Source of the DNA: Thomasclavelia spiroformis DSM 1552
Lineage (GTDB): Bacteria; Bacillota_I; Bacilli_A; Erysipelotrichales; Coprobacillaceae
Assembly (NCBI RefSeq): GCF_025149465.1
Contig: NZ_CP102275.1
Location: 372,001-436,000 of the forward strand
Direction: 5' to 3'
DNA length: 64,000 nucleotides
The notes beneath the pieces were generated by a model. The model was given only the letters and a program-made list of their open reading frames with translations, did no database searches and was not told the origin of the DNA. Positions 35,076-43,165 of the stretch are shown here, piece by piece. The translations under genes were made by a program, and so were the position numbers. The first letter of the stretch is position 1; every line of letters starts with the position of its first letter.

Positions 35076-35379
35076 AATTATCAATTCCTTTCTTAAGATG
35101 ATTTGTGATTGTGAAATCAGATCCACTTCAAAGGTATCAAAAACCTGGTGTGTTCAGAATTCAAAAGACTCATACAACTAATAATAAATGCGATACAAAG
35201 AAGTGGTAAGATCCTTTCTGAAAAGTCAAAGCAATAAGGAAAAAAATACAAATCCACATTCACAATTACACATTTTAACACAACCTGAAGTGATACCAAA
35301 TAATTCAGGTAGAAAGGAGAATTGGTATATTAGATTTATTACTCTTTGTATGAGTAACTTCAATATACCAGGAAAAATT
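35076..35379 (-). ncRNA. Candidate IS110 bridge-RNA region
   Basis: Some IS110 elements encode a bridge RNA in the non-coding end upstream of the transposase, which pairs with donor and target DNA. This 304-base flank holds no gene and several hairpins. One is 35323-35331 pairing with 35362-35370, with an inner stem TTACTC/GAGTAA (35339-35344/35352-35357). Another is ACCTGAA/TTCAGGT (35283-35289/35304-35310) with a 14-base loop. A third is a small AGGT/ACCT hairpin near 35135-35147. The hairpins closest to rsmB may be native DNA instead. Boundaries and guide loops are not resolved. Confidence 0.4.
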
Positions 35380-36633
35380 ATGGCAAGAGAAGTTGCATTA
35401 GAAATATTATTGAAGTATCATAATGAACATAGTTATTTAAATATAACTTTAAATGAATATTTAAAAAATAGTACATTATCTAGGAATGATAAGGATTTAG
35501 TTACACGAATCGTATATGGTACAGTTCAAAATATGATATATCTTGAATATCAATTAGAACCGTATATAAAAAATAAGAAGGTAAAAAGTAGAGAGAAAAT
35601 GATTTTATTGATGTCTTTGTATCAATTGATATTTTTAGATAAAGTACCTGAATATGCAATCATTGATGAGGCAGTGAAATTAGCTAAAAAGAAAAATTTT
35701 TATGCTGGAAAGTTTGTAAATGCAATTTTACGTAATTACCTTCGTAATGGAAAAAGAAAAATTGAAACTAAAGATGAGTTAGAAAAGTTATCTATTGAAA
35801 CGAGTCATCCATTATGGTTAGTAAAAATGTTTACTAAACAATATGACTATGAAACAGCAAAAAAAATTTGTATTCATGATAATACACCGCCAGGTAGAAC
35901 GGCACGTGTAAACACATTAAAGACAAATAAAAATACATTATTAAAAGAGGGATGTTTTGAAAATGGAAATTTAGCACCTGATGCCCTTTTATATAATGCT
36001 GGAAATATTGCTGAAAGTACGTATTTTAAAGAAGGTTTGGTTACGATTCAAGATGAGTCGAGTCAATTAGTAGCACCTTTATTATCGCCTAGTGAAGATG
36101 ATTTGGTTTTAGATATGTGTTGTGCTCCAGGAAGTAAGACAACACATCTAGCGGCATTGATGAATAATAAAGGAAAGATCATTGCATGTGATTTGTTTGA
36201 ACATAAAATTAAATTAGTTAAAGAAAATTTAAAGCGTTTGAATATTAGCAATGTTGAATTACATGCAATAGATGCAACTACTTTAAAAGAAAAATATCTA
36301 GAAGGAACGTTTGATAAAATTTTATTAGATGCTCCTTGTAGTGGCTTAGGAGTAATGAAAAGGAAACCAGAAATTAAATATCATGATTCTAGTGTAATGG
36401 ATACAATTATTCCATTACAAGCAAAATTATTAGACAATGCCTACTATTTATTGAAAAATAATGGTAAAATGGTATATAGTACTTGTACTATAAATAAAAA
36501 AGAAAATGAACAGATGATAAAAAAATTTCTTGATAAATATCCTGATATGAAGATAGTTGAGGAAAGAAAAATTTTACCATTTGTTTATGATAGCGATGGT
36601 TTTTATATGTGTAAATTAGAAAAAGGAAAATAA
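35380..36633 (+). CDS. rsmB: 16S rRNA m5C967 methyltransferase
   Basis: RsmB/Sun methylates C967 of 16S rRNA using SAM. The 417 residues have an N-terminal NusB-like RNA-binding domain (about 1-130), then the Rossmann domain with DMCCAPGSKTTHLAAL, DLFEHK, DAPCSGLG (Cys of the PC motif) and YSTCTINKKENE (second catalytic Cys). The frame is open upstream to 35188, but that part lies in the IS flank. The conserved start MAREVALEILLKY is ATG 35380 behind AGGAAAAAT. The stop is 1 base before the rlmN start, so it heads a long operon. Confidence 0.94.
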   Translation: MAREVALEILLKYHNEHSYLNITLNEYLKNSTLSRNDKDLVTRIVYGTVQNMIYLEYQLEPYIKNKKVKSREKMILLMSLYQLIFLDKVPEYAIIDEAVKLAKKKNFYAGKFVNAILRNYLRNGKRKIETKDELEKLSIETSHPLWLVKMFTKQYDYETAKKICIHDNTPPGRTARVNTLKTNKNTLLKEGCFENGNLAPDALLYNAGNIAESTYFKEGLVTIQDESSQLVAPLLSPSEDDLVLDMCCAPGSKTTHLAALMNNKGKIIACDLFEHKIKLVKENLKRLNISNVELHAIDATTLKEKYLEGTFDKILLDAPCSGLGVMKRKPEIKYHDSSVMDTIIPLQAKLLDNAYYLLKNNGKMVYSTCTINKKENEQMIKKFLDKYPDMKIVEERKILPFVYDSDGFYMCKLEKGK

Positions 36634-36634
36634 G

Positions 36635-37663
36635 ATGAAAAATATATATGATTATTCTTTAGAACAATTAACTGAATACTTTCAATCAATCAAGCAAAAG
36701 CCATTTAGAGCCAAACAAGTTTTTAGTTGGCTTTATCAAAAAGATGCGCGTTCATTTGATGATATGTCAGATTTATCAAAAGAGCTTAGAAACAGTTTAA
36801 AAGATGAATTCAATTTTGATATATTAAAAATCAAAGAAAAACAGGTATCTAGAGATGGGACGATTAAGTATTTATTTGAATTATTAGATGGAAGCTTGAT
36901 TGAATCGGTATTAATGATTCATGATTATGGTAAATCATTGTGTGTTACAAGCCAAGTTGGATGTAATATGAAATGTAAATTTTGCGCAAGTGGATTGCTT
37001 AATAAACAACGAGATCTATCACCAGGCGAAATTGTTAGTCAAATTATTAAAATACAACAGGATACCAATCAACGGATTAGTCATGTTGTTGTTATGGGAA
37101 CTGGTGAGCCATTTGATAATTATGATAATGTAATGGATTTTGTAAGAATTATTAATCATCCAAATGGATTAGCAATAGGGGCAAGACATATTACAATATC
37201 AACATGTGGTTTAATAAAAGGAATTGAAAGATATAGTGATGAAGGAATTCAGACTAATTTAGCTATTTCTTTACATGCACCAAATGACGAAATTCGAAAT
37301 GAATTAATGCCAATTAATAAGATTTATCCAATGGATAAATTAAGACAGGTAGTTAGTGATTATATAGATAAAACTAATCGACGAGTTACATTTGAATATA
37401 TATTATTAAAAGATATTAATGATGATATAATTTATGCAAGACAGTTGGCTCATTATTTAAGAGGATTAAATGCATATGTAAATTTAATTCCATATAACAG
37501 TGTTGATGAACATGGTTATCAGCCAAGTAAAAAAGAACAAGCAGAATTATTTAAAAGTGAATTGCTTAGATTGCATATAAATGTAACAATGAGAAAAGAG
37601 CATGGTCGTGATATAGATGGCGCTTGTGGGCAACTACGGGCTAAAAGAAGTGGGGTGAAATAA
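36635..37663 (+). CDS. rlmN: Dual-specificity 23S rRNA/tRNA m2A methyltransferase
   Basis: Radical-SAM enzyme that methylates C2 of A2503 in 23S rRNA and A37 in some tRNAs. The 342 residues contain the iron-sulfur motif Cys110-x3-Cys114-x2-Cys117 (CNMKCKFC), MGTGEPFDNYDNV and the C-terminal methyl-carrying Cys331 in GACGQL; the second conserved Cys (Cys residue of the radical mechanism) is in the expected C-terminal region. Its TAA overlaps the ATG of prpC (TAATG), giving coupled translation. Confidence 0.96.
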   Translation: MKNIYDYSLEQLTEYFQSIKQKPFRAKQVFSWLYQKDARSFDDMSDLSKELRNSLKDEFNFDILKIKEKQVSRDGTIKYLFELLDGSLIESVLMIHDYGKSLCVTSQVGCNMKCKFCASGLLNKQRDLSPGEIVSQIIKIQQDTNQRISHVVVMGTGEPFDNYDNVMDFVRIINHPNGLAIGARHITISTCGLIKGIERYSDEGIQTNLAISLHAPNDEIRNELMPINKIYPMDKLRQVVSDYIDKTNRRVTFEYILLKDINDDIIYARQLAHYLRGLNAYVNLIPYNSVDEHGYQPSKKEQAELFKSELLRLHINVTMRKEHGRDIDGACGQLRAKRSGVK

Positions 37664-38400
37664 TGAACTATTATGCAAATACTGACATTGGAAGAGTAAG
37701 AAGTAAAAATCAAGATCAAGCAATGGTGATTGTTAATATAAAAGATCAAATTGTTGCTGTAGTATGTGATGGTATGGGTGGCCATCGCTCTGGAGAAATT
37801 GCTTCAAGGGTAGTGATAGAACATGTGATGAGCTGTTTTAATTGTATACCGCCTTTTGATAATGATATAGAAGTTAAAAAATGGTTACAAGATACAATTG
37901 AAGAAGCTAATATTATTGTAAAAAAGATGGCAATGCAAAATGAAGAACATCGTGGTATGGGAACAACGATTGTAATTGCAGTTTTTATGAATGGAATGTT
38001 GTATATATCACATGTTGGTGATAGTCGTGCCTATGTTTTTAAAAATGATGAATTGATTCAAGTAACTATGGATCATACGTTGGTTAATGAATTGATTGAA
38101 CGTGGAGTAATTAGTGAAGAAGAAGGTAAGAATCATAGTCAAAAACATGTTTTGACACAAGCGATAGGCGCAGATACTAAATTGACCCCTTCTTTAATTG
38201 AGTTAGAGTTTGCGGATAGTTTATTATTACTTTGTAGTGATGGGTTGTATAATACCCTTGATAATGAAAAGATAATTAGTGTTTTGAAAAAAGATGTAAA
38301 AGTTACTGATATGGTAAATGGATTAATTGATTTAGCCAATGAAAATGGTGGATATGACAATATTGCTGTAGCTATTATTGATAATAGGGGAGGTAAATAG
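37663..38400 (+). CDS. prpC: PP2C-type protein phosphatase PrpC/Stp
   Basis: Dephosphorylates proteins phosphorylated by the adjacent PASTA kinase. The 245 residues have the metal-binding motifs of PPM phosphatases: NTDIGRVRSKNQDQ, CDGMGGHRSGE, HVGDSRAY and ENGGYDNIAVA. Cytosolic. It overlaps rlmN by 1 base and ends just before the kinase start, the usual order prpC-prkC in Firmicutes. Confidence 0.95.
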   Translation: MNYYANTDIGRVRSKNQDQAMVIVNIKDQIVAVVCDGMGGHRSGEIASRVVIEHVMSCFNCIPPFDNDIEVKKWLQDTIEEANIIVKKMAMQNEEHRGMGTTIVIAVFMNGMLYISHVGDSRAYVFKNDELIQVTMDHTLVNELIERGVISEEEGKNHSQKHVLTQAIGADTKLTPSLIELEFADSLLLLCSDGLYNTLDNEKIISVLKKDVKVTDMVNGLIDLANENGGYDNIAVAIIDNRGGK

Positions 38401-38401
38401 A

Positions 38402-40351
38402 ATGTCAAAAATTATTGCAGAACGTTATGAGTTATTGGAATTAATTGGACAAGGTGGAATGGCTGATGTTTATTTAGCTAAAGATATTATATTAAATCGA
38501 ACAATTGCAATTAAAATATTACGTACTAGTTTAGCTAAAGATCCAATTTATGTAACTAGATTTCAGCGTGAAGCTAGTGCGGCTGCAGCACTTTCACATA
38601 AGAATATTGTTGAAATATATGACGTAGGTGAAGATGAAGATAAATATTATATTGTAATGGAATATGTTCCTGGAACAACATTAAAAGAACTGATTTTAAA
38701 GCGTGGAGCTCTTCATTATGTAGAGGCCATTGATATTATGAAACAGGTAGTTGGCGGGATTGCTAAAGCTCATCAACTTGGTATTATTCATCGAGATTTA
38801 AAACCACAAAATATTTTAGTTACTGATAGTGGTGTTGCAAAGATTGCTGATTTTGGAATTGCATCGATGCAATCACTAGAACAAGTTACTCAAACTGATG
38901 TAATAATGGGGTCATTACATTATTTAGCCCCAGAAATAGCACGTGGTGAAAAAGCCACAGTGCAAAGTGATATTTATGCTTTAGGGATTGCTTTTTATGA
39001 GTTATTAAGAGGTGAAGTTCCATTTAATGGGGAGTCTCCTGTTAATATTGCATTAAAACATATGCAAGATGATTTACCATCTTTATTGGAATTTAATCCA
39101 TCTATTCCTCAATCAGTTGAAAATATTATTATAAAAGCGACAGCTAAGAATTTAAATGACCGATATCATAATGCAACTGAGATGTTGGATGACTTAAATA
39201 CTTGTTTAGATCGTTTAAATGAAGAAAAATTAGTTTTTTCTTATGATAATGAACCTGAACCAACAATTGTACTTGATTCACGTGAAGTATTTAGTGGTGA
39301 AAATACAGGAAATATTGCATCAAAGGAAGCAATTAAAGATGACGATGCTAAGGAAGATAAAGGTATTAAAAAGTTAATTAATAAATTTAAGAGTTTAAGT
39401 ACCAAAGCAAAAGTGGGAATTATTGCAGCAATAGTTCTTGTTGTTGCAGTAATTGCATTCTTTCTTTATGCAAATATTCGCCCAGATACAAATTTAATGC
39501 CAGATTTAGAGGGTAAAACTAGAAAACAGGCAATTGCTTTGTTGAAAGATTACAACGTTACTATTAGTGATGATGTTACTGAGAAATTATCAGATGAATA
39601 TGATAAAGGTAAAATTCTTGAAACTGATCCTAAAAAGGGTACTACTATTAAAGAGGGTGATGTTGTTAAGTTAACAATTTCTAAAGGAAAGTATATTGTT
39701 ATCGATGATTATATTGGTATGGATGAAGAAAAAGCAACAAAGGCTTTAGAAAAACTTGGTCTTGAAGTAGAAATAGAAGAAGAGGTTTCTTCAAAATCGA
39801 GAGGAACAGTTATTGATCAAAGTATTGATGAGGGAGAAAAATTAGATCCAACTAAGAAAAAAGAATTAAAGATAACATTAACAGTATCTAAAGGTAACTA
39901 TACTATTATTGGTGATTATTTAGGTATGGATGTAGAAAAAGCTAAAGAAGCTTTAGCAAAATTAGGCTTTGAGGTAGTTGTTAAAGAAGAAGAATCAGAA
40001 AAGCCTGTTGGAACAGTTATTGATCAGAGTTTACAAAGTGGTCACAAAGTTGATCCTGATGAAACTAATCGAACAATTACTTTAACAGTTTCATCTGGGA
40101 TTAAAATTGAAGTACCTAATGTTGTAGGAATGGATATAAATGCAGCTAAAAGTCGTTTGGAAAGTAAAGGATTTGTAGTAGTTCTTAATAAGTTGTCTAC
40201 TGATTCTTTAACTGAAGAAGAGATAAATCAAATTGTTGTTAATAGAGTTGTAAGACAAAGTCCAGATGCCTTTAGTACCGTTACTAAAAATGGAGAAACT
40301 GTTACTTTGGATTATTATGATAAAAAACCGGAAATACCTGAAGATGAATAG
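38402..40351 (+). CDS. prkC: PASTA-domain Ser/Thr protein kinase PrkC
   Basis: Membrane kinase that senses muropeptides or lipid II and controls wall growth and dormancy exit. The 649 residues have the kinase domain (9-~270; Gly loop GQGGMAD, Lys38, HRDLKPQN with Asp132, DFG 150-152), a juxtamembrane part, one transmembrane helix (about 335-357) and four PASTA repeats (about 363-425, 428-495, 496-562, 565-645). ATG 38402 after GGGGAGGT is chosen over an earlier in-frame start within prpC. It is followed by rsgA, the common order. Confidence 0.96.
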   Translation: MSKIIAERYELLELIGQGGMADVYLAKDIILNRTIAIKILRTSLAKDPIYVTRFQREASAAAALSHKNIVEIYDVGEDEDKYYIVMEYVPGTTLKELILKRGALHYVEAIDIMKQVVGGIAKAHQLGIIHRDLKPQNILVTDSGVAKIADFGIASMQSLEQVTQTDVIMGSLHYLAPEIARGEKATVQSDIYALGIAFYELLRGEVPFNGESPVNIALKHMQDDLPSLLEFNPSIPQSVENIIIKATAKNLNDRYHNATEMLDDLNTCLDRLNEEKLVFSYDNEPEPTIVLDSREVFSGENTGNIASKEAIKDDDAKEDKGIKKLINKFKSLSTKAKVGIIAAIVLVVAVIAFFLYANIRPDTNLMPDLEGKTRKQAIALLKDYNVTISDDVTEKLSDEYDKGKILETDPKKGTTIKEGDVVKLTISKGKYIVIDDYIGMDEEKATKALEKLGLEVEIEEEVSSKSRGTVIDQSIDEGEKLDPTKKKELKITLTVSKGNYTIIGDYLGMDVEKAKEALAKLGFEVVVKEEESEKPVGTVIDQSLQSGHKVDPDETNRTITLTVSSGIKIEVPNVVGMDINAAKSRLESKGFVVVLNKLSTDSLTEEEINQIVVNRVVRQSPDAFSTVTKNGETVTLDYYDKKPEIPEDE

Positions 40352-40361
40352 GAGGTAATTG

Positions 40362-41219
40362 ATGTTTCAAGGTAGAATAGTTAAAGCTTTATCGGGATTT
40401 TATTATGTCGAAGATAATGATAATATTATTGAATGTCGTGCAAGAGGTAAATTTCGTAAAGATGAAATAAAACCTCTTGTAGGAGATTTTGTTGAATATC
40501 AAGATGGTTATATTATGAAATTACTTCCTAGAAATAATTTCTTGGTTCGTCCCCCAATATGTAATATTGATCAGGCATTGATAGTAAGTGCATGTAAAGA
40601 ACCTGATTTTTCATCAACATTATTGGATAAATTTTTATTGGTAGTGGAACATTTAAATATTGAACCAATAATTGTTTTATCTAAAATGGATTTAGATGAT
40701 GGCAGTATCGAAAGTTATGTTAATGATTATCGAAAAGCTGGATATAAAGTTTATGAAATTAGTTCTAAAGATAATTATGGAATTGATGAAATAAAATCTA
40801 TTTTTGAAGATAAAGTAACTGTAATTACTGGACAAAGTGGAGTGGGTAAAAGCAGTTTATTAAATGCTTTAGATATTAATTTGAATTTAGAAACAAATAA
40901 TATTTCAAAAGCATTAGGACGAGGTAAGCATACTACTAGACATGTTGAATTGATCAAGATGTATGGTGGGTATATTGGTGATACACCAGGTTTTTCTTCA
41001 TTAGAATTAGATATGACACCAGAGCAATTAGCAGTTGCATATCATGATTTTGAAGAATATAGTCAAAATTGTAAATTTAGAGGTTGTCTTCATGATAGTG
41101 AACCTAGATGTGCAATAAAAAAGGCAGTTGAAGATGGGATGATTTCTAAAGAGAGATATGAGCATTATTTATTAAGTTTACAAGAAGTTAAAAAGAAAGA
41201 GGAACGTAAATATGGTTAA
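40362..41219 (+). CDS. rsgA: Ribosome small subunit-dependent GTPase A
   Basis: RsgA (YloQ) helps late 30S maturation. The 285 residues show the OB domain, the circularly permuted GTPase order (LSKMDLDDG first, then Walker A GQSGVGKSSLL, then DTPGFSSLEL) and the zinc site Cys-rich tail (NCKFRGCLHDSEPRCAI). ATG 40362 follows GGAGGTAATTG. It overlaps rpe by 8 bases. In Firmicutes RsgA can be phosphorylated by PrkC, encoded next door. Confidence 0.96.
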   Translation: MFQGRIVKALSGFYYVEDNDNIIECRARGKFRKDEIKPLVGDFVEYQDGYIMKLLPRNNFLVRPPICNIDQALIVSACKEPDFSSTLLDKFLLVVEHLNIEPIIVLSKMDLDDGSIESYVNDYRKAGYKVYEISSKDNYGIDEIKSIFEDKVTVITGQSGVGKSSLLNALDINLNLETNNISKALGRGKHTTRHVELIKMYGGYIGDTPGFSSLELDMTPEQLAVAYHDFEEYSQNCKFRGCLHDSEPRCAIKKAVEDGMISKERYEHYLLSLQEVKKKEERKYG

Positions 41220-41853
41220 AATTGCGCCTTCGTTGTTATCAGCGGATTTTGCATGTTTAAAAAAAGAAATTGATAAAATTAAAGTAGCTGAATGGATTCA
41301 TTATGATGTAATGGATGGTCATTTTGTACCAAATATTTCATTTGGTTATAGTATTTTAAAAGATGTTAGTAAGGTTACTGATAAATATTTAGATGTTCAT
41401 TTAATGATTAGTGATCCATTTAAATATGTTGATAATTTTATTGCAAGTAATGCTTCGTTAATTGTTTTTCATTATGAAGCTGTTGAAGAAAATGAGATAA
41501 ATAAATTAATTAAACATATTAAAAATAATAATATTGATGTTGGAATCGCAATTAAACCGGATACTTGCCAGGATGTACTAAAACCATTTTTATCTCAGTT
41601 AGATTTAGTTTTAGTAATGTCAGTTGAACCAGGTTTTGGTGGACAAACATTTAATCACAGTGCAATAGAAAAAATTTCAAAACTTGCAAAGCTTAGAGAA
41701 GAAAATAATTATCATTATTTAATTGAAGTAGATGGCGGAATAAATGAATCCACTGCTAAGTTATGTAGACAAGCAGGTGTTGATGTACTTGTTGCTGGAA
41801 GCTATGTTTTTAATAGTGATGATTATACTAAAGCAATTGAATCGTTGAAATGA
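41212..41853 (+). CDS. rpe: Ribulose-phosphate 3-epimerase
   Basis: Interconverts ribulose-5-phosphate and xylulose-5-phosphate in the pentose phosphate pathway. The 213 residues form a TIM barrel with PSLLSADF, HYDVMDGHFVPNISFG (metal His/Asp), DVHLMI, VEPGFGGQTF and the second catalytic Asp in VDGGINEST. It overlaps both rsgA and thiN, so it is part of the long rsmB-thiN operon. Confidence 0.97.
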   Translation: MVKIAPSLLSADFACLKKEIDKIKVAEWIHYDVMDGHFVPNISFGYSILKDVSKVTDKYLDVHLMISDPFKYVDNFIASNASLIVFHYEAVEENEINKLIKHIKNNNIDVGIAIKPDTCQDVLKPFLSQLDLVLVMSVEPGFGGQTFNHSAIEKISKLAKLREENNYHYLIEVDGGINESTAKLCRQAGVDVLVAGSYVFNSDDYTKAIESLK

Positions 41854-42446
41854 AAATAGGAATATGTAGTGCCATGGCTAAAGAAATTGATATTTCTTTA
41901 GATTATATTGGAGTTGATCGTGGTATTGAAGTTTTAATTGATCAAGGAATAAAACCAATTTATGCAATTGGTGATTTTGATTCAATTAGAGATGAAAATT
42001 TATTATCGAATTTAAAAATAGAGCGTTTGCCAACAAGAAAAGATGTTACAGATACACATGCAGCACTTGAGTATGTAATTGATAAAGGTTATGATGAAGT
42101 TGATATTTATGGTGTTACTGGAGGACGATTAGATCATTTTTTTGGAGCTATGTGTTTACTTGAAAAATATTCAGATATAAAAATTAGAATAATTGATAAT
42201 CAAAATATTATTGAACTTTTAAAGCCGGGAAGACATAAAGTTTATGGAGATGAATATAAATATTTTTCTTTATTTGCATGTAATGGTAGTTATATTGATA
42301 TTAAGCATGCTCAATACCAATTAGATAATTATTATTTAAAGCATGATGATCCATTATGTGTTTCTAATCAAGTGATTGATGGTTTTGCATATATAAAAAA
42401 TAGTGAAAATGTTATTTTAATTAGAACTAAAGATACATACAAATAA
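41850..42446 (+). CDS. thiN: Thiamine pyrophosphokinase
   Basis: Transfers pyrophosphate from ATP to thiamine to make TPP. The 198 residues include VDRGIEVL, the substrate motif GDFDSI, the KDVTDTHAALEY segment and TGGRLDHFF, all typical of TPK. The start overlaps the rpe stop (ATGA). It completes thiamine salvage together with the riboswitch-controlled genes at 51.5-54.4 kb. Last gene of the operon, closed by a 20-bp-stem terminator. Confidence 0.95.
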   Translation: MKIGICSAMAKEIDISLDYIGVDRGIEVLIDQGIKPIYAIGDFDSIRDENLLSNLKIERLPTRKDVTDTHAALEYVIDKGYDEVDIYGVTGGRLDHFFGAMCLLEKYSDIKIRIIDNQNIIELLKPGRHKVYGDEYKYFSLFACNGSYIDIKHAQYQLDNYYLKHDDPLCVSNQVIDGFAYIKNSENVILIRTKDTYK

Positions 42447-42476
42447 CTGTTGATTTTCAACAGTTATTTGTATGTA
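42434..42476. terminator. Bidirectional terminator between thiN and EIIA gene
   Basis: Perfect 20-base arms (42434-42453 and 42457-42476) with a TTT loop. The stem contains the thiN stop and ends inside the EIIA 3' end. Confidence 0.9.
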
Positions 42477-42949
42477 TAGATGATTTTGCCACTCTTAATT
42501 GATGAGGCAGTGGTCATTGTTTTAATGGGGTGATTGTGATAATTACAAATAACAACAGGAGTTATTATTTTGTAATTATATTTTTTTAATAATTTATCAC
42601 TCAATTTTACAATTGGTGTACCAATATTTACTTCATCCCCGACTTTTATGTGATATATATAATTTGAAGGATCTGGTTTTAAAGCTTGTATACCGATATG
42701 TACTAGAATCTCAACACCATCTGCAGTAATGATACCAAATGCATGTTTAGTCGGGGCAATTATGTTTATTTTTCCTTTACATGGAGAATAAATACAGTTT
42801 GAATTTATTTCGATAGCTAGACCATCACCGATCAATTTATTAGAAAAAGCTTTATCATTTAAGAATTGTAAATGGACTATTTTACCGGTTGCTGGAGCAC
42901 ATATATATTTAGTTTTATTATGAGAAATAAATTTTGATAATATATCCAT
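42464..42949 (-). CDS. Glucose-family PTS EIIA protein
   Basis: Stand-alone EIIA of the glucose superfamily that accepts phosphate from HPr and passes it to a EIIB such as Cys430 of the divergent EIICB. The 161 residues include APATGKIVHL, the stabilising His69 (TKHAFG) and the phosphorylated His84 (GVEILVHIG). ATG 42949 follows GAGGTGGTTATC. Its leader has a promoter, a RAT-like element and a terminator, so it is probably controlled by antitermination. No EIIA is fused to the EIICB here, which fits the pairing. Confidence 0.92.
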   Translation of the reverse strand: MDILSKFISHNKTKYICAPATGKIVHLQFLNDKAFSNKLIGDGLAIEINSNCIYSPCKGKINIIAPTKHAFGIITADGVEILVHIGIQALKPDPSNYIYHIKVGDEVNIGTPIVKLSDKLLKKYNYKIITPVVICNYHNHPIKTMTTASSIKSGKIIYTYK

Positions 42950-42965
42950 GATAACCACCTCTTTT

Positions 42966-43010
42966 AGAATAAAAGGCATTAGCTGTTATGAGTAATAACT
43001 GCTAATGCCT
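42966..43010 (-). terminator. Leader terminator of EIIA gene
   Basis: On the minus strand AGGCATTAGC (43010-43001) and GCTAATGCCT (42983-42974) pair, extended by GTTAT/ATAAC inside, followed by TTTTATT. It lies between the promoter and the ribosome binding site, so it can stop transcription before the gene. Confidence 0.75.
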
Positions 43011-43028
43011 AATTTAATAGTAACATTA
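43003..43028 (-). promoter_or_regulatory. RAT-like antiterminator (LicT/GlcT type) overlapping the terminator
   Basis: Reading the minus strand: TAAT, GTTAC, a TA/TA-closed loop, GGC, ATTA. This reproduces the RAT layout (lower stem, GTTAC internal-loop strand, upper stem, GGCA strand). Its 3' half is the 5' arm of the terminator, so the two folds exclude each other. The PRD antiterminator encoded at 44639 is the obvious candidate to bind it. Confidence 0.65.
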
Positions 43029-43035
43029 TATTTAA

Positions 43036-43064
43036 ATTTTATCTTTTAATTTTGTTGCTGTCAA
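43036..43064 (-). promoter_or_regulatory. Promoter of EIIA gene
   Basis: On the minus strand TTGACA (43064-43059), 17-base spacer, TAAAAT (43041-43036). Transcription should start near 43029, right at the RAT-like element. Confidence 0.8.
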
Positions 43065-43090
43065 CTATCTATTTGATATTATTGTTTTTG

Positions 43091-43120
43091 TTGACATATT
43101 TTGATATTAAAGGGTATAAT
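43091..43120 (+). promoter_or_regulatory. Promoter of EIICB-licT operon
   Basis: TTGACA (43091-43096) and TATAAT (43115-43120) with an 18-base spacer. No terminator-like hairpin is seen between it and the EIICB start. Confidence 0.8.
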
Positions 43121-43165
43121 TTTCAAAGATAAGAGTAGATGATAAGTTGGAAAGGTAGGGAGACT

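Larger units (their letters stand above)
33750..35379 (-). mobile_element. IS110-family insertion sequence (maximum extent)
   Basis: The region between the priA stop and the rsmB start holds one IS110 transposase and two structured non-coding flanks. IS110 elements have no long terminal inverted repeats and little or no target duplication, so exact ends cannot be read from one copy; the coordinates are outer limits. The flank 33750-33914 contains small inverted repeats (33771-33777 with a TACTTGA partner; GAACTA/TAGTTC near 33861-33900). Confidence 0.75.

Noticed and set aside
35188-35379. N-terminal extension of rsmB by 64 residues
   Set aside because: The extension falls in the IS110 flank and its hairpins; the conserved RsmB start and a ribosome site are at 35380.
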